In this document: positions 34,991-44,745 of the stretch, in pieces | Layout: each line of letters starts with the position of its first letter | Position numbering within the stretch: the stretch's first letter is position 1 | Assembly (NCBI RefSeq): GCF_900019265.1 | Contig: NZ_CYGX02000035.1 | Span: 1-54,912, forward strand | Source: Paraburkholderia ribeironis | Lineage (GTDB): Bacteria > Pseudomonadota > Gammaproteobacteria > Burkholderiales > Burkholderiaceae | Direction: 5' to 3' | DNA: 54,912 nt | The notes under the pieces: model-generated | Database searches by the model: none | What the model was told of the DNA's origin: nothing | Seen by the model: the letters and a program-made list of their open reading frames with translations, nothing else | Program-made: the position numbers and the translations under genes

Positions 34991-36421
34991 TCACTGCATA
35001 TCAGCGCTGCCCAATCGTCCGAGGCTGCCCGCCAGCCTCAGTCGGGCAGCACGCCAGTCGGCCAATGCCTGAACGCGCTGCTGCCGCGCATTTGCCAGCG
35101 CGGTCTGCGCGTTGAGCAGTTCGAGGATGTTGCCCACGTTCGCCTCATATCGATGTTGCGAGGCAGTGAATGACCGCTGTGCAATATCGAGTAACGTCGC
35201 GCTGTCCGTCACGGTAGCGGTCGATGTCTGAACGGCCTGATAGCTGTTCCAGACTTCAAGACCGACGCGCTGGCGCGCGTCATCGAGCGCGTCTTGCGCA
35301 CGGTCGAATTGCGCCGTGCTCTGACGGACCTGATACATGCGACTGAAGCCCTCGAAGAACGGAATCGTCACCTGCACGCCGACATACCATTCGCGGCCCG
35401 TCGCTGGATATTCCGGAATTCCCAGACCCAATGTGGCCGGCTGATTGTTGCGGTTGTATCGCGATACGAAGCTGATGCTTGGCAGGCCTGCGGCGCGCGT
35501 CTGGTCCACCTTCGCCGCCGCCGCGTCGACCTGTGCCTGTGCTGCAAGCACACCTGGATGTATATGCGTGGCTTCTTCGATCAGTTCGCCCACGGACTGC
35601 ACGAACGCTGCGTCCGGCTGAACGCCGTCGGTCACATCCGGCAACTTCAGGGGAGCATCCGGCGACAGGTCCATGTCGGAGGCCAATGTGCCCACCGCGG
35701 CCTGCCATGCACCCTGCGCCTTTATGCGGCTGAGCATGGCCTGCGTATACGCGGTCTGCGCCTGCAGCGCATCCGAAATCGGAGCGATGCCCCTGTCGAC
35801 CCGCGCTGTTGCAACTGCCGCGCTATCGCCGGCCATCCGTTCGACCTCGAGTGCGACCGCTAGTGCACCCGCCGTGGCCTGCGCCGCGTAATAGTCTTTC
35901 GCCACCGTCACAAAAAGATCCTGCAGCGCCGCATTGTGCGTCGCCTGCGCTGCCGCCAGCAACGCCGACGCATTACGGACAGTCGCCGCGCGAGCGCCAA
36001 AGTCGTACAGCGTCCAGTTCAGCGACACGCTTTCCGAATGGACGGTCGCGAGCGTTGCTGAACTCAGGTTCGGATGACCCGTTACGTCCGTTACCGAATT
36101 CTCGCGCACGATCTGCCCATTGCCTGAAATCGTCGGGAGGTACGCGGCACGGGCAACGCCTACTCCCGCCGCGCCTGCTTTTACATCGGCCCATGCTTCA
36201 CGCGTTTTCGGATTGCTGCACAGTGCGCGCTGAACCGCTTCCGCCAGCGCCAACGGCACTCCGGGTGGCCCGAACTGGCAACTGGCCGGGTCCGGCACAA
36301 ACGCGCCGGCCGGCGTCGCCGTAATGCTTCCTTCAGTGCGCAGCACATCGAAGGCATGTACACAGGGCGTTACCGCCATGAGCGAGGTCAAGGCGATCCA
36401 CACGATCCGTCTAGCGTTCAC
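34991..36421 (-). CDS. TolC-family outer-membrane channel of a type I secretion system
   Basis: The 476-residue protein has a signal peptide (ending C-V-H-A) and two TolC repeats rich in long helices. The blocks A-L-A-E-A-V-Q-R-A-L and F-D-R-A-Q-D-A-L and a final Q-T-A-L-A-N-A-R-Q-Q-R are typical. I chose the GTG start at 36421, which has AGGAG 7-8 nt upstream and overlaps the HlyD stop by 11 bp. The ATG at 36457 would give a 12-residue extension before the signal. It forms the outer-membrane exit for the RTX protein encoded at 40111-43323. Confidence 0.87.
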   Translation of the reverse strand: MNARRIVWIALTSLMAVTPCVHAFDVLRTEGSITATPAGAFVPDPASCQFGPPGVPLALAEAVQRALCSNPKTREAWADVKAGAAGVGVARAAYLPTISGNGQIVRENSVTDVTGHPNLSSATLATVHSESVSLNWTLYDFGARAATVRNASALLAAAQATHNAALQDLFVTVAKDYYAAQATAGALAVALEVERMAGDSAAVATARVDRGIAPISDALQAQTAYTQAMLSRIKAQGAWQAAVGTLASDMDLSPDAPLKLPDVTDGVQPDAAFVQSVGELIEEATHIHPGVLAAQAQVDAAAAKVDQTRAAGLPSISFVSRYNRNNQPATLGLGIPEYPATGREWYVGVQVTIPFFEGFSRMYQVRQSTAQFDRAQDALDDARQRVGLEVWNSYQAVQTSTATVTDSATLLDIAQRSFTASQHRYEANVGNILELLNAQTALANARQQRVQALADWRAARLRLAGSLGRLGSADMQ

Positions 36422-37841
36422 GCATGCTCTCCTGCATGCCTTCGATAAGCGGGCCAAGGAAGTAGCCCGCCACGCTGCGCCTGCCCGTTCTGATGTCGGC
36501 TGTTACCTGCATGCCAGGAGTCAGCGTGATCCACCTGTTTTCCGCACGAAGCCGGTTTGTCGACAAGCGGATGCGCACCGGAAACGTCAGCCCGAGCTTT
36601 TTGTCCTGCACCGCGTCGTTTGATACCGACATGACTGTTCCCGCGAGCAACCCATACCGCGTGTACGGAAAGGCCTCGACCTTGACCGCCACCGGCTGAC
36701 CGACCGTGACGAAACCAATGTCGCGGTTCTCCAGTTGCGCCTGCACTTCCAGGGTGTCGTCAGGCACGATTTCCATCAGCGACTGCGCTGTGGTCACAAC
36801 GCCGCCCAACGTGTGCGTTGCCAGTTGCTGCACGGTGCCGGACACCGGCGCGCTCAGGGTCAGCAGTGCCTGGCGTGTTTGCGCCTTGGTCGCTTCGTCG
36901 CGGTTCTGCGTGGCCTGCTGCCGGTTCTTTTCCTGTTCATCGAGCTGATCGCGCCGGAATTTCGAAGCAGTCGATTCGACTTCGGCGCGCTGCTCTGCGA
37001 TGCCCGCGGCGAGTTCGCGGGCATGACTGCGCTGTGCGGCCAGTTCATGTTCCTGACTGAGGGCGGTCTGCTCCTTGTCGAGATAGTCATTGCGCGCAAC
37101 GTAGCGGTCGTCGGCCAGCGACTGGTAAGAGTCAGCCTGCTGGCGTGCGAGCGGTGCCGTCGCCTGAAGTCTCGCGACTTCCTGACGGGTCGCGTCGAGC
37201 GCGGCCTGCTGCTTCAGCAGTTCCGAACGCGCGCTTTCCATCCTGTCCTGATACTCGCGATACGCGCCTTCGGCCTGACGCTGCGCTTCCTGCATCCGGT
37301 CGTCAGGCACGCCGTCAACGCGCGCAACGACAGGTGAGTGTCCGTCGTGCTGGGCGGCAAGCAAAGCGGTCGCACGCGCGACTGCGAGTTCGGCATCGAC
37401 CCTTGCGGATTCGGCCTTATGTGCATCGGCTGCCGCCTGCGTGGTATCGAGCTTCATGAGGAGCTGCCCAGTCGCTACCCGCTGTCCTTCGCGAACAAGG
37501 ATTTCGCGCACCACGCCCGTCATCGCCGGCTGGATTACCTTGACACGATCATCAGGCACAAACTTGCCTTTCGCGGTGACCACAATGTCGAGCCTGCCGA
37601 AGATGCCAATCAGCAGGATCAGTACCGTCATCGCGACAAGCGCGCGCATGGTCCAGCGTGGTGCCGGATGGACAGGGGTCTCCACCAGTTCAAGCTGCGC
37701 GGGCAGGAACGCGAGTTCATGGGACGTGCGCTCGGGAGCATCGAGCTGGTGACGGATGTTCCAGGCGCTGCGGAACACGGCGGCATACCGGGCAAGCAGG
37801 TCGCCCAGCGCCTGCATGCGGACAGAATGTGGGAATTTCAT
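36411..37841 (-). CDS. HlyD-family type I secretion adaptor (membrane fusion protein)
   Basis: This 476-residue periplasmic adaptor has a cytoplasmic N-terminus and one membrane span (about 64-83). A lipoyl-like domain follows (K-F-V-P-D-D-R-V-K-V-I-Q-P). Then come long coiled-coil helices rich in A/Q/E/R (about 120-330) and a second lipoyl half and beta-barrel (L-S-A-P-V-S-G-T-V-Q-Q-L-A, G-Q-P-V-A-V-K-V). It bridges the ABC ATPase and TolC. Its ATG overlaps the ATPase stop by four bases (ATGA). Confidence 0.9.
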   Translation of the reverse strand: MKFPHSVRMQALGDLLARYAAVFRSAWNIRHQLDAPERTSHELAFLPAQLELVETPVHPAPRWTMRALVAMTVLILLIGIFGRLDIVVTAKGKFVPDDRVKVIQPAMTGVVREILVREGQRVATGQLLMKLDTTQAAADAHKAESARVDAELAVARATALLAAQHDGHSPVVARVDGVPDDRMQEAQRQAEGAYREYQDRMESARSELLKQQAALDATRQEVARLQATAPLARQQADSYQSLADDRYVARNDYLDKEQTALSQEHELAAQRSHARELAAGIAEQRAEVESTASKFRRDQLDEQEKNRQQATQNRDEATKAQTRQALLTLSAPVSGTVQQLATHTLGGVVTTAQSLMEIVPDDTLEVQAQLENRDIGFVTVGQPVAVKVEAFPYTRYGLLAGTVMSVSNDAVQDKKLGLTFPVRIRLSTNRLRAENRWITLTPGMQVTADIRTGRRSVAGYFLGPLIEGMQESMRER

Positions 37842-40024
37842 GACCCGCTGTCCTGCAGGGATACCAGGTGAGCGTAATAGCCGCCGTGGCGGAGCAATGA
37901 CCCGTGGTCGCCCTGTTCAACAATCCGGCCCCGGTCCATTGCAATGATGTGGTCGGCATGCCGGACCGACGTGAGGCGGTGCGCGATGATGATTACCGTG
38001 CGCCCCGCACAGATCGCTTTCATGTTGTTCTGTATGACGCGTTCGGTCTCGAAGTCCAGCGCACTGGTGGCTTCGTCGAAGATCAGGATGCGCGGGTTGG
38101 TGAGCAGCGCGCGAGCAATCGCGAGACGTTGTCGTTGTCCGCCTGACAGGTTCGAGCCGTGCTCTCCGACGAGCGTATCGTAGGCCTGCGGCATTTCACA
38201 GATGAACTCGTGCGCGCCGGCGAGTTTTGCTGCGTGGATGACATCCGCCAGCGCGACGCCAGGATCGGTCAATGCAATGTTGTCGCGGATCGAGCGGTTA
38301 AACAGCAGGTTTTCCTGAAGCACGACGCCAATCTGGCGGCGCAACCAGGCCGGGTCGGCGAGTGCCAGGTCGATACCGTCAATGCGGACCGTTCCCTGCT
38401 CGGGAACGTAGAGCCGCTGCACCAGTTTTGTCAGTGTGCTTTTGCCTGAGCCGGAGCGGCCTACAATCCCGATCACCTGACCAGCGCGGATGTTGAGATT
38501 GATGCCGTCAAGAATCGGCGGCCCATCCGGCCGATATCTGAAGCGGATACCCTCGAAACTCACGTTGCCTTGAAGCGATGGCAGTGCCTGGCGGCTTTGT
38601 GGCAATTCCGTCCTTGAATTCAGGATGTCACCCAGGCGGCTCATCGAAATGCCCGTTTGCTGGAAGTCCTGCCAGAGTTGCGCGAGCCGCAGCACGGGCG
38701 TGCTGACGTGTTGCGCCATCATGTTGAAGGCGATCAGTTCGCCTACCGTGAGCCTGCCGTCGATCACCAGTTTCGCGCCGAAAAACAGCGTGCCGAGCGT
38801 TACGAGTTTGCCGGTGAACTGGATCGCCTGCTGGCCGACATTGCCGAGCGAACTGACTCGAAAGCCTGCCGCCACATAGGCCGCCAGTTGCATTTCCCAC
38901 TGCCTGATGAACTGCGGTTCGACGGCCATTGCCTTGACCGTTTCCATGCCCGCCACGGCCTCAACCAGAAAGGCCTGGTTGTCGGCACCGCGCGAGAATT
39001 TCCTGTTCAGATGCGCGCGCAGCGCCGGAATCAGCGCGATGGAAATCGCCGCATAGACCGGTAGCGAGAGCACGACGAGCAGCGTTAGCCAGACGCTGTA
39101 AAGGCACATCACGCCGAGAAAGATGATGGAGAACATCAGGTCGATGAAGGCGGTCAGCGCCTGACCCGTAAGGAAGCTGCGGATGTTTTCCAGTTCGCGC
39201 ACGCGTGCCACCGTATCGCCCACACGACGCGCACCGAAATAGGCGAGAGGAAGCGCGACAAGATGCCGGAACAGTCGCGCGCCGAGTTCGATGTCGATCC
39301 GGTTCGTCGTGTGAGCAAATACGTAATTGCGCAGGCCTGTCAGCAGGACTTCGAACACTGAGCTGACCAGCAGCGCTATGCAGACCACATTCAGTGTGCT
39401 GTATGTCCGGTTGACCAGCACCTTATCCATCACCACCTGAAACATCAGCGGTGAAACAAGGCCGAATAATTGCAGGAGGAGCGACACGCCCAGCACTTCG
39501 AGCAGCAGCCGGCGATATTTGACGATTGCCGGAATGAACCAGGAAAAGTCGAACTTCGCCAGTTCTCCGGCCAGCGACGCGCGGGAAGTGAACAGCAGCA
39601 GACGACCACCAGAGCGGTCCATAACCTGTGCAGGCGAACTCACCGTCGTAGTCGCCGCACCACACTCCAGTATCATGGCGCGCGTTGCATCGCAGGCCGC
39701 CAGCACGCAATGCCGACCGGAGATGTCCAGGAGCAACGCTGGTAAAGGTGTTCTTGCGAGGCGAGCTTCGCTAACTGTTACTGCCCGCGCTTTCAGGCCT
39801 AGTGCGCGCGCGGACAGAACCAGATCCTGCTCTCCGAAACGTCCATCATTCAATGCAGCCGCATGACGTATCTGGCCTGGCTCAGCCGCTACACCGTGAA
39901 GGCGTGCAATCAGAACGAGCGCCGCTAACCCCGGATCGGCGGCAATGTCCTCCACTCTTTCTGTCACAGCTAATACCTTGTTATTGACCCATTTCGTGGG
40001 CTTTGTTATCGGTGAATCCTTCAC
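37838..40024 (-). CDS. HlyB-type type I secretion ABC ATPase/permease with an inactive peptidase-like domain
   Basis: This 728-residue exporter is a half-transporter that powers secretion of the neighbouring RTX protein. The N-terminal C39-like domain (about 20-150) lacks the catalytic cysteine: the region reads G-L-A-A-L-V-L-I-A-R. It is therefore a non-cleaving CLD, as in HlyB. The transmembrane domain spans about 160-430. The ATPase domain has Walker A G-R-S-G-S-G-K-S-T (about 520), signature L-S-G-G-Q-R-Q-R, Walker B I-L-I-F-D-E-A-T and the H-loop I-A-H-R. The GTG start at 40024 has GAGG just upstream. It follows the RTX gene by 86 bp. Confidence 0.9.
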   Translation of the reverse strand: MKDSPITKPTKWVNNKVLAVTERVEDIAADPGLAALVLIARLHGVAAEPGQIRHAAALNDGRFGEQDLVLSARALGLKARAVTVSEARLARTPLPALLLDISGRHCVLAACDATRAMILECGAATTTVSSPAQVMDRSGGRLLLFTSRASLAGELAKFDFSWFIPAIVKYRRLLLEVLGVSLLLQLFGLVSPLMFQVVMDKVLVNRTYSTLNVVCIALLVSSVFEVLLTGLRNYVFAHTTNRIDIELGARLFRHLVALPLAYFGARRVGDTVARVRELENIRSFLTGQALTAFIDLMFSIIFLGVMCLYSVWLTLLVVLSLPVYAAISIALIPALRAHLNRKFSRGADNQAFLVEAVAGMETVKAMAVEPQFIRQWEMQLAAYVAAGFRVSSLGNVGQQAIQFTGKLVTLGTLFFGAKLVIDGRLTVGELIAFNMMAQHVSTPVLRLAQLWQDFQQTGISMSRLGDILNSRTELPQSRQALPSLQGNVSFEGIRFRYRPDGPPILDGINLNIRAGQVIGIVGRSGSGKSTLTKLVQRLYVPEQGTVRIDGIDLALADPAWLRRQIGVVLQENLLFNRSIRDNIALTDPGVALADVIHAAKLAGAHEFICEMPQAYDTLVGEHGSNLSGGQRQRLAIARALLTNPRILIFDEATSALDFETERVIQNNMKAICAGRTVIIIAHRLTSVRHADHIIAMDRGRIVEQGDHGSLLRHGGYYAHLVSLQDSGS

Positions 40025-40110
40025 CTACCTCAGCTAATACTGCGATGGCGGGATGCGTATTCCTCATATTCCACGCGTCCCGCACACTTCACAGATTTAT
40101 TCCCTGAATG

Positions 40111-43100
40111 TCAGTTATGCCATGTACTGCTCACCAGAGTGAGTACAGTAGGGTCGGTGATGGTTGGGTTGGCAGATGATGTCGGATCGAAACCGGGATG
40201 GTTGGCTGTAAAAGTCGCCATTGCCTGGATTAGTTGATTGATCTGCGTATCCAGTACCATATTGCCAGACGCTCCTCCGCTAACAGCAACCTCGGCCAGT
40301 TGGCTATAGCTATAGCTGAACCAGTTCTCGATAGTTGCTTCCGTCTTTGTACCCATGACGTCAACTTGCAGATTATTTCCCACGCGCTGAAGCCAGATTT
40401 CATTCGGATCGACATTTTTTATCAGTAGCTCTCCGGCCGCCGCTATGTTGCTACTGGTTCCGTTGTAGATTGTGAGAAGACCGTATCCCTGCTGCAGAGT
40501 GTAGACATCGTTGCCTCCGTAACCGTATTCGATGTCGTTGCCGCCCTTGCCGTCGAATACGTCAGCGCCGGTAGTGCCGTACAGCGTGTCGTTACCCGTG
40601 GTACCTATGGTCGCCATCTGCTGCAACTTCTGCTTCGTCCATACCGTGCCATCTGCAAACTGGACCTTCTGCACTCCAGAGTTGTTGACGATGTCCATTT
40701 CATTGTCCAGGGTGATCTGATCACCCGTAATGCCGTCCGTCAGCACAATGGATGTGCTGGTGCCTTTTACTGTGATCGATGACGTGCTGATCCCCGTACC
40801 CAGTTGCAGCACGTTGGCGGGTGAGCTGCTGGAGCCCGTATCACTTATTTCCAGTTTCCCGTAGCCGGGATTGAAAATGAAGGTGTCGCCGCCTCCGTAG
40901 CCGTATTCGATGTCGTTGCCGCCCTTGCCGTCAAATACGTCAGCACCGGTAGTGCCGTACAGCTTGTCGTTACCCGTGGTACCTGTGGTCGCCATCTGCT
41001 GCAACTGCTGCTTCGTCCATACCGTGCCATCTGCAAACTGGAGCTTCTGCACTCCAGAGTTGTTGACGATGTCCATTTCATTGTCCAGGGCGATCTGGTC
41101 ACCCGTGATGCCGTCCGTCAGCACAATGGATGAGCTGGTGCCTTTTACTGTGATCGATGACGCGCTGATCCCCGTACCCAGTTGCAGCACGTTGGCGGGC
41201 GCGGCACAGTTACTGTCTATTTCTCTAATCTCAATAACGCCGTCGCCAGCGGCGTAGTTGAAAATATCATGGGCCGATAGTGGCGTAGAGCTGATGACGT
41301 CTGCATGGCCCGCAGACAGCAGACTGACTCCAGGACCTGCATAGAAATCCCCATATATCGCAGTGCCGGTTTCCTGGATGCGCCCCGACGCGTTCATGCT
41401 GATCTGAAGTCCCGAAGCGATGGCGCTTGCAACCGACGCTACAGTGTCGTTCGTGGCAGCTGCAACGTATTCCTCAAACAGGGGAACAGACATGCCCATG
41501 TCGAACCGGGCAGCATCCGCAATACGCAGTAGCAGATCCCACGACTCAAGATTCGCGGCGGTAATCGCACCTAGGCGCTGGAAGGCAGCGCCTAATGCGG
41601 GAGCGAATGTCGAGGCCGCCTGAACGGTATCGCTGATGGAGTCGTACCTGAATTCCGGCGCAGTGCTGGCGGCCAGCGGCGACTGAAGGACGAGTCGCGC
41701 CAAGGCGCCATCATACAGATCATTCCAGGCAAGTTGCATCAGGGCTCCTGCCCTGATTTCAGGGTTGGTAGTGCCATCAATTCCGACGAACGGTCTACCC
41801 AGATACTTTTCGGCGAAGCCGAGCTTGCGCGCGTCAATATATGAGCCACGCGATGATGGATTGATCTGAGTGACTCCAGCCCACTCGAACAGAATAGCCT
41901 GGACAGCCGATTCCACTGCTGAGGGGCCTGTGGTATTCGATTGATCGACAAAGGCCTGCACCAGGGCCTGCAAGCTTTGGTCGAGAGTCATGGCTGAGCG
42001 CAAGTCGCGCAATGTCCCTCCTCCGGACAGTTGAGGAAGTGTCGCTGCAGAGGCCGTCACCTCTACTGTCGTAACCGGCCGGGTGTTGGTCGTGCTGTTA
42101 GCAAACCATGCATCGGCAATTTCGTGCGTGGTCCCGTCCGCCAGGGTATAGCTGCTGATAGAGCTTATGCTGTTGCCAGCAACGGTTTCATTTACCGCAG
42201 TAGCATTCAGATTGATAGAGACGATACCGAGCTGGCCAAGTGTGTAAAGCTCGCCGGGATCAGTGACACCATTGCTGTTCGTATCGATCCATACGCGCAG
42301 GCTTGCAAATGCAGCATCCGATGCATTAATGACGTTGTCGCGGTTGGTATCCAGTTGACGCAGGATGTCAAAGCCGTCAGTCGTTGCGTTGCCAAACAAC
42401 TGGGTAATGTTTGTGATGTTCTGGTCATTCGGATCGAAACAGAGCAATCCCGTGCCGGTACCGATCCAACCCGTTTGCCGGGCAAAGCCATCGTTGGTCA
42501 GGTCGAAGTAAGGAGAACTGGTATTAAGCGGCGTCAGGTTAATTCCAGAACCAGTCAGATCGAGAACCAGTGGACTGATCAGCGGAGTACTGTCCTCATA
42601 TTTTCCCAGAGCGGCTCCCGGCGCACCGGATTCGGGCCCTCCTCCCGAACCGTCTTGAGACCCGGCGTCCCCACTACTACTGCCTGTATTGATGTCTGTG
42701 CCAGTACCAGACTGGGATTCAATGTCATTGAGCAGGTTACTGATGGCATCGGCAGCGTTCTTCACTGCATTCACGACCGCATTGGTTGCGGTGAGCGCAA
42801 ACAGGCCTGCTGCGGACGAAATCGCCAATCCTAGACTCACTGCGGGGGCTGCCGCTGCTTCTCCGATCACGCCGGCCGAAGCCAACGCATCCGCAACGCC
42901 CGATACTATGCCTCCAATGGAACTGAGAACCGATGCAACGCTACCTGACAGAGTCAGACCGGTAAAGCTTATTGCACCCTGATCCCCAGAAGCGACCGCG
43001 TCGTTATAGGCGGACAGAGACGAAGACAGATTGCCCAGCTGCGAGGGTAAGGTGTCAAGAGCCGTTGATGCGGTCCCGCCAGTACCGAGTACCGTACCGA

Positions 43101-43323
43101 GACTCGTCAGGTAAAGACTGTCGATGGACGTCCCCACTCCAGTAACAATCGCCGAACCGACAGCCGCCGCTGCTTGTCCCATTTCCGTCCCGACGTGTCC
43201 CTGAGTCGCGGGGTCTGTTGAATTACTGTCAATCCATGCTCCGATTGTTGTTTCCACGGCACCGCCAACCGAATTGATGGTATTAAGTATCGGCCCGAGA
43301 AGTTCACTAATCGATTCAGTCAT
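40111..43323 (-). CDS. RTX-type calcium-binding secreted protein, type I secretion cargo
   Basis: This large (1070-residue) acidic protein has no N-terminal signal peptide and almost no cysteine, as type I substrates do. The N-terminal 200 residues are Gly/Ser/Ala-rich. EF-hand-like calcium loops follow (D-T-N-R-D-N-V-I-N-A-S-D near residue 328, and D-T-N-S-N-G-V-T-D-P-G-E). The C-terminal third has RTX nonapeptides (G-N-D-x-L-Y-G-T-T-G-A-D-V-F-D, then G-K-G-G-N-D) in two 126-residue repeats (DNA at 40513-41201). The export signal should be in the C-terminal end. No catalytic motif was recognised, so an adhesin/matrix role is as likely as an enzyme. No toxin-acyltransferase gene is present nearby, so acylation is unlikely. 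Confidence 0.85.
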   Translation of the reverse strand: MTESISELLGPILNTINSVGGAVETTIGAWIDSNSTDPATQGHVGTEMGQAAAAVGSAIVTGVGTSIDSLYLTSLGTVLGTGGTASTALDTLPSQLGNLSSSLSAYNDAVASGDQGAISFTGLTLSGSVASVLSSIGGIVSGVADALASAGVIGEAAAAPAVSLGLAISSAAGLFALTATNAVVNAVKNAADAISNLLNDIESQSGTGTDINTGSSSGDAGSQDGSGGGPESGAPGAALGKYEDSTPLISPLVLDLTGSGINLTPLNTSSPYFDLTNDGFARQTGWIGTGTGLLCFDPNDQNITNITQLFGNATTDGFDILRQLDTNRDNVINASDAAFASLRVWIDTNSNGVTDPGELYTLGQLGIVSINLNATAVNETVAGNSISSISSYTLADGTTHEIADAWFANSTTNTRPVTTVEVTASAATLPQLSGGGTLRDLRSAMTLDQSLQALVQAFVDQSNTTGPSAVESAVQAILFEWAGVTQINPSSRGSYIDARKLGFAEKYLGRPFVGIDGTTNPEIRAGALMQLAWNDLYDGALARLVLQSPLAASTAPEFRYDSISDTVQAASTFAPALGAAFQRLGAITAANLESWDLLLRIADAARFDMGMSVPLFEEYVAAATNDTVASVASAIASGLQISMNASGRIQETGTAIYGDFYAGPGVSLLSAGHADVISSTPLSAHDIFNYAAGDGVIEIREIDSNCAAPANVLQLGTGISASSITVKGTSSSIVLTDGITGDQIALDNEMDIVNNSGVQKLQFADGTVWTKQQLQQMATTGTTGNDKLYGTTGADVFDGKGGNDIEYGYGGGDTFIFNPGYGKLEISDTGSSSSPANVLQLGTGISTSSITVKGTSTSIVLTDGITGDQITLDNEMDIVNNSGVQKVQFADGTVWTKQKLQQMATIGTTGNDTLYGTTGADVFDGKGGNDIEYGYGGNDVYTLQQGYGLLTIYNGTSSNIAAAGELLIKNVDPNEIWLQRVGNNLQVDVMGTKTEATIENWFSYSYSQLAEVAVSGGASGNMVLDTQINQLIQAMATFTANHPGFDPTSSANPTITDPTVLTLVSSTWHN
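40513..40823 (-). repeat. Intragenic 378-bp-period repeat, copy 2 (C-terminal)
   Basis: This is the second copy of a segment found at 40891-41201 in the same gene, exactly 378 bp (126 codons) away. By eye only scattered substitutions distinguish the copies, even at third positions. It encodes the block from N-V-L-Q-L-G-T-G-I-S through T-V-W-T-K-Q to E-Y-G-Y-G-G. Confidence 0.9.
40891..41201 (-). repeat. Intragenic 378-bp-period repeat, copy 1
   Basis: This is the first copy, in protein order, of the repeat described at 40513-40823. The 67 bp between copies differ more. Near-identity at the DNA level indicates a recent duplication or gene conversion and makes repeat number likely to vary between strains. 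Confidence 0.9.
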
Positions 43324-43484
43324 TATTCCGCAATCCCATGTTAATTTAGAACAGTCCAGCGAAATATCGGCGATTCATTCAACATGTCACAAACACAAAG
43401 CGCCGAAAGGCCCAACGGCAAAAATCTCTGGTGTAGCCTCGAAGTAGCCTGCACACGTCGTCTGAAAAGGAGAGTACATGTGCA

Positions 43485-44225
43485 TCACAGGGGCTCGTGC
43501 CCTTCATTCCCCGTGAGAAGCAATCGGGCAATGTATCCCCGATAAGGTTCAGGTAACGATTCGCCTTTGTAAAATAGAATCCGGGCCGTTGTACATGCCT
43601 TGTCGTTACTTTCTTTTGTCAGGGCAGCCAAATCTGACATGAACGACTTATGTTGTGAGTCAGGCAGTGATTTCGCAATCATCAAAATGCCCTGCATCGC
43701 GTCTGTGTTTTTTAAAACAATAATCGGGTAAGTATCCAATTCAGCGTCGATGGCAGACCTATTGAAGGCGAACCATGTTTTCGCATCATTGTTATCAAAC
43801 GATTCAATAATTGGATATGCATAATCCATCAACTTCGACGTTGTTAATTTTCCATGGATAAAATCGCCACAATTTTCAGTATTCATGGAGGCCAGAATTC
43901 TGCCGACAAGGGGGAGGTATTGTTCCAGCAATGCAGTCGGTAGACGAGGCATTCCTTTTGACATTAGCTGGCCCGCCGACCTTAATCTGTCAATGTCGCT
44001 TTCGCTACCAACGACACTATCCATCTTCTTATTGTTCAGTATCCATTTATGGTATTCCTCGGCCTCGCGGTATGCAGGTGACGATACCCGGAACGGGTTT
44101 GACCATGCCTTTGCAGTACTAGCCCTGGCTCCGACTGTGGCATGCACCATTGGTCGATGGCAATACCAAAGCGCAGCGGATGCACAGCAACCAAGCACAA
44201 CTGCAACTCTCCTGGTCAAATTCAT
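43485..44225 (-). CDS. Exported or membrane-anchored hypothetical protein next to the RTX cassette
   Basis: The 246-residue protein starts at ATG 44225 with N-L-T-R-R-V-A-V-V-L-G-C-C-A-S-A-A-L-W-Y, a positively charged and hydrophobic segment that should be a signal peptide or anchor. A lipobox-like L-G-C-C is present but not canonical. The body is polar with a helical look (E-E-Y-H-K-W-I-L-N-N) and no recognised family. The gene is AT-rich compared with the flanking sequence and lies 161 bp upstream of the RTX gene on the same strand. It may be part of the secretion module, for instance as an accessory or immunity-like factor. That is only a contextual suggestion. Confidence 0.55.
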   Translation of the reverse strand: MNLTRRVAVVLGCCASAALWYCHRPMVHATVGARASTAKAWSNPFRVSSPAYREAEEYHKWILNNKKMDSVVGSESDIDRLRSAGQLMSKGMPRLPTALLEQYLPLVGRILASMNTENCGDFIHGKLTTSKLMDYAYPIIESFDNNDAKTWFAFNRSAIDAELDTYPIIVLKNTDAMQGILMIAKSLPDSQHKSFMSDLAALTKESNDKACTTARILFYKGESLPEPYRGYIARLLLTGNEGHEPL

Positions 44226-44745
44226 TACGTCACCGGATATTAGTGCTATGCAGGTTCGCCAGCAAACTGGACATCTGCTCAATCGTATAAATACCGGGAG
44301 GAATGGCATTGCCATTTTCGTCAGGGTGTTTTGTCGAAAGATTGTTCATAAGCACACTTGATCATTAACAGTGGACAGGAGATAAATTAGCGTAAACAAG
44401 TTAATTGATCATCTGAAGGTGTTCATCTTATGAGCTGCGATAATACTTACCGCGACTCCGGAAACATCTGATTGGTAGGGAAAGGTACAGGCGCAGGGCA
44501 CGATCAGCAGGACGCGCCCGGTAAGCAAACGCCCGCGAGAAGCGGGCGCATTCGGAGGGTATTGGACCGTCGCCAGAACGGGCGGCGGGTGCGACTGGTG
44601 GACGTCAGTGAGTAGCGGCGTGAGCCTGAAGCGTGTCTGTCTCAGACTGGACTTCCTTCACTGGGTGGGGTTACGCGAGCAACTGTCCTGCGCTGCCGCG
44701 CCGTGAGTCGTCTGTGCGGAACACCCTTTGCATCGAGCGTGACTA
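44226..44745. other. Non-coding, partly AT-rich region with a hairpin
   Basis: No supported gene is seen here. A GC-rich hairpin GCCCGC-GAGAA-GCGGGC lies at 44531-44547. On the minus strand it is followed only by GTTTGC, so it is a weak terminator candidate for the polysaccharide cluster to the right. The left part probably contains the promoter of the exported hypothetical protein gene. Confidence 0.4.

Noticed and set aside
37838..40024. N-terminal domain of the secretion ATPase considered as an active C39 peptidase
   Set aside because: The catalytic cysteine is missing, as in HlyB-type CLD domains, and the RTX cargo shows no double-glycine leader.
44531..44547. GC-rich hairpin considered as an intrinsic terminator
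   Set aside because: Only three T residues, interrupted, follow on the minus strand and none on the plus strand, so it is reported only as a weak candidate.
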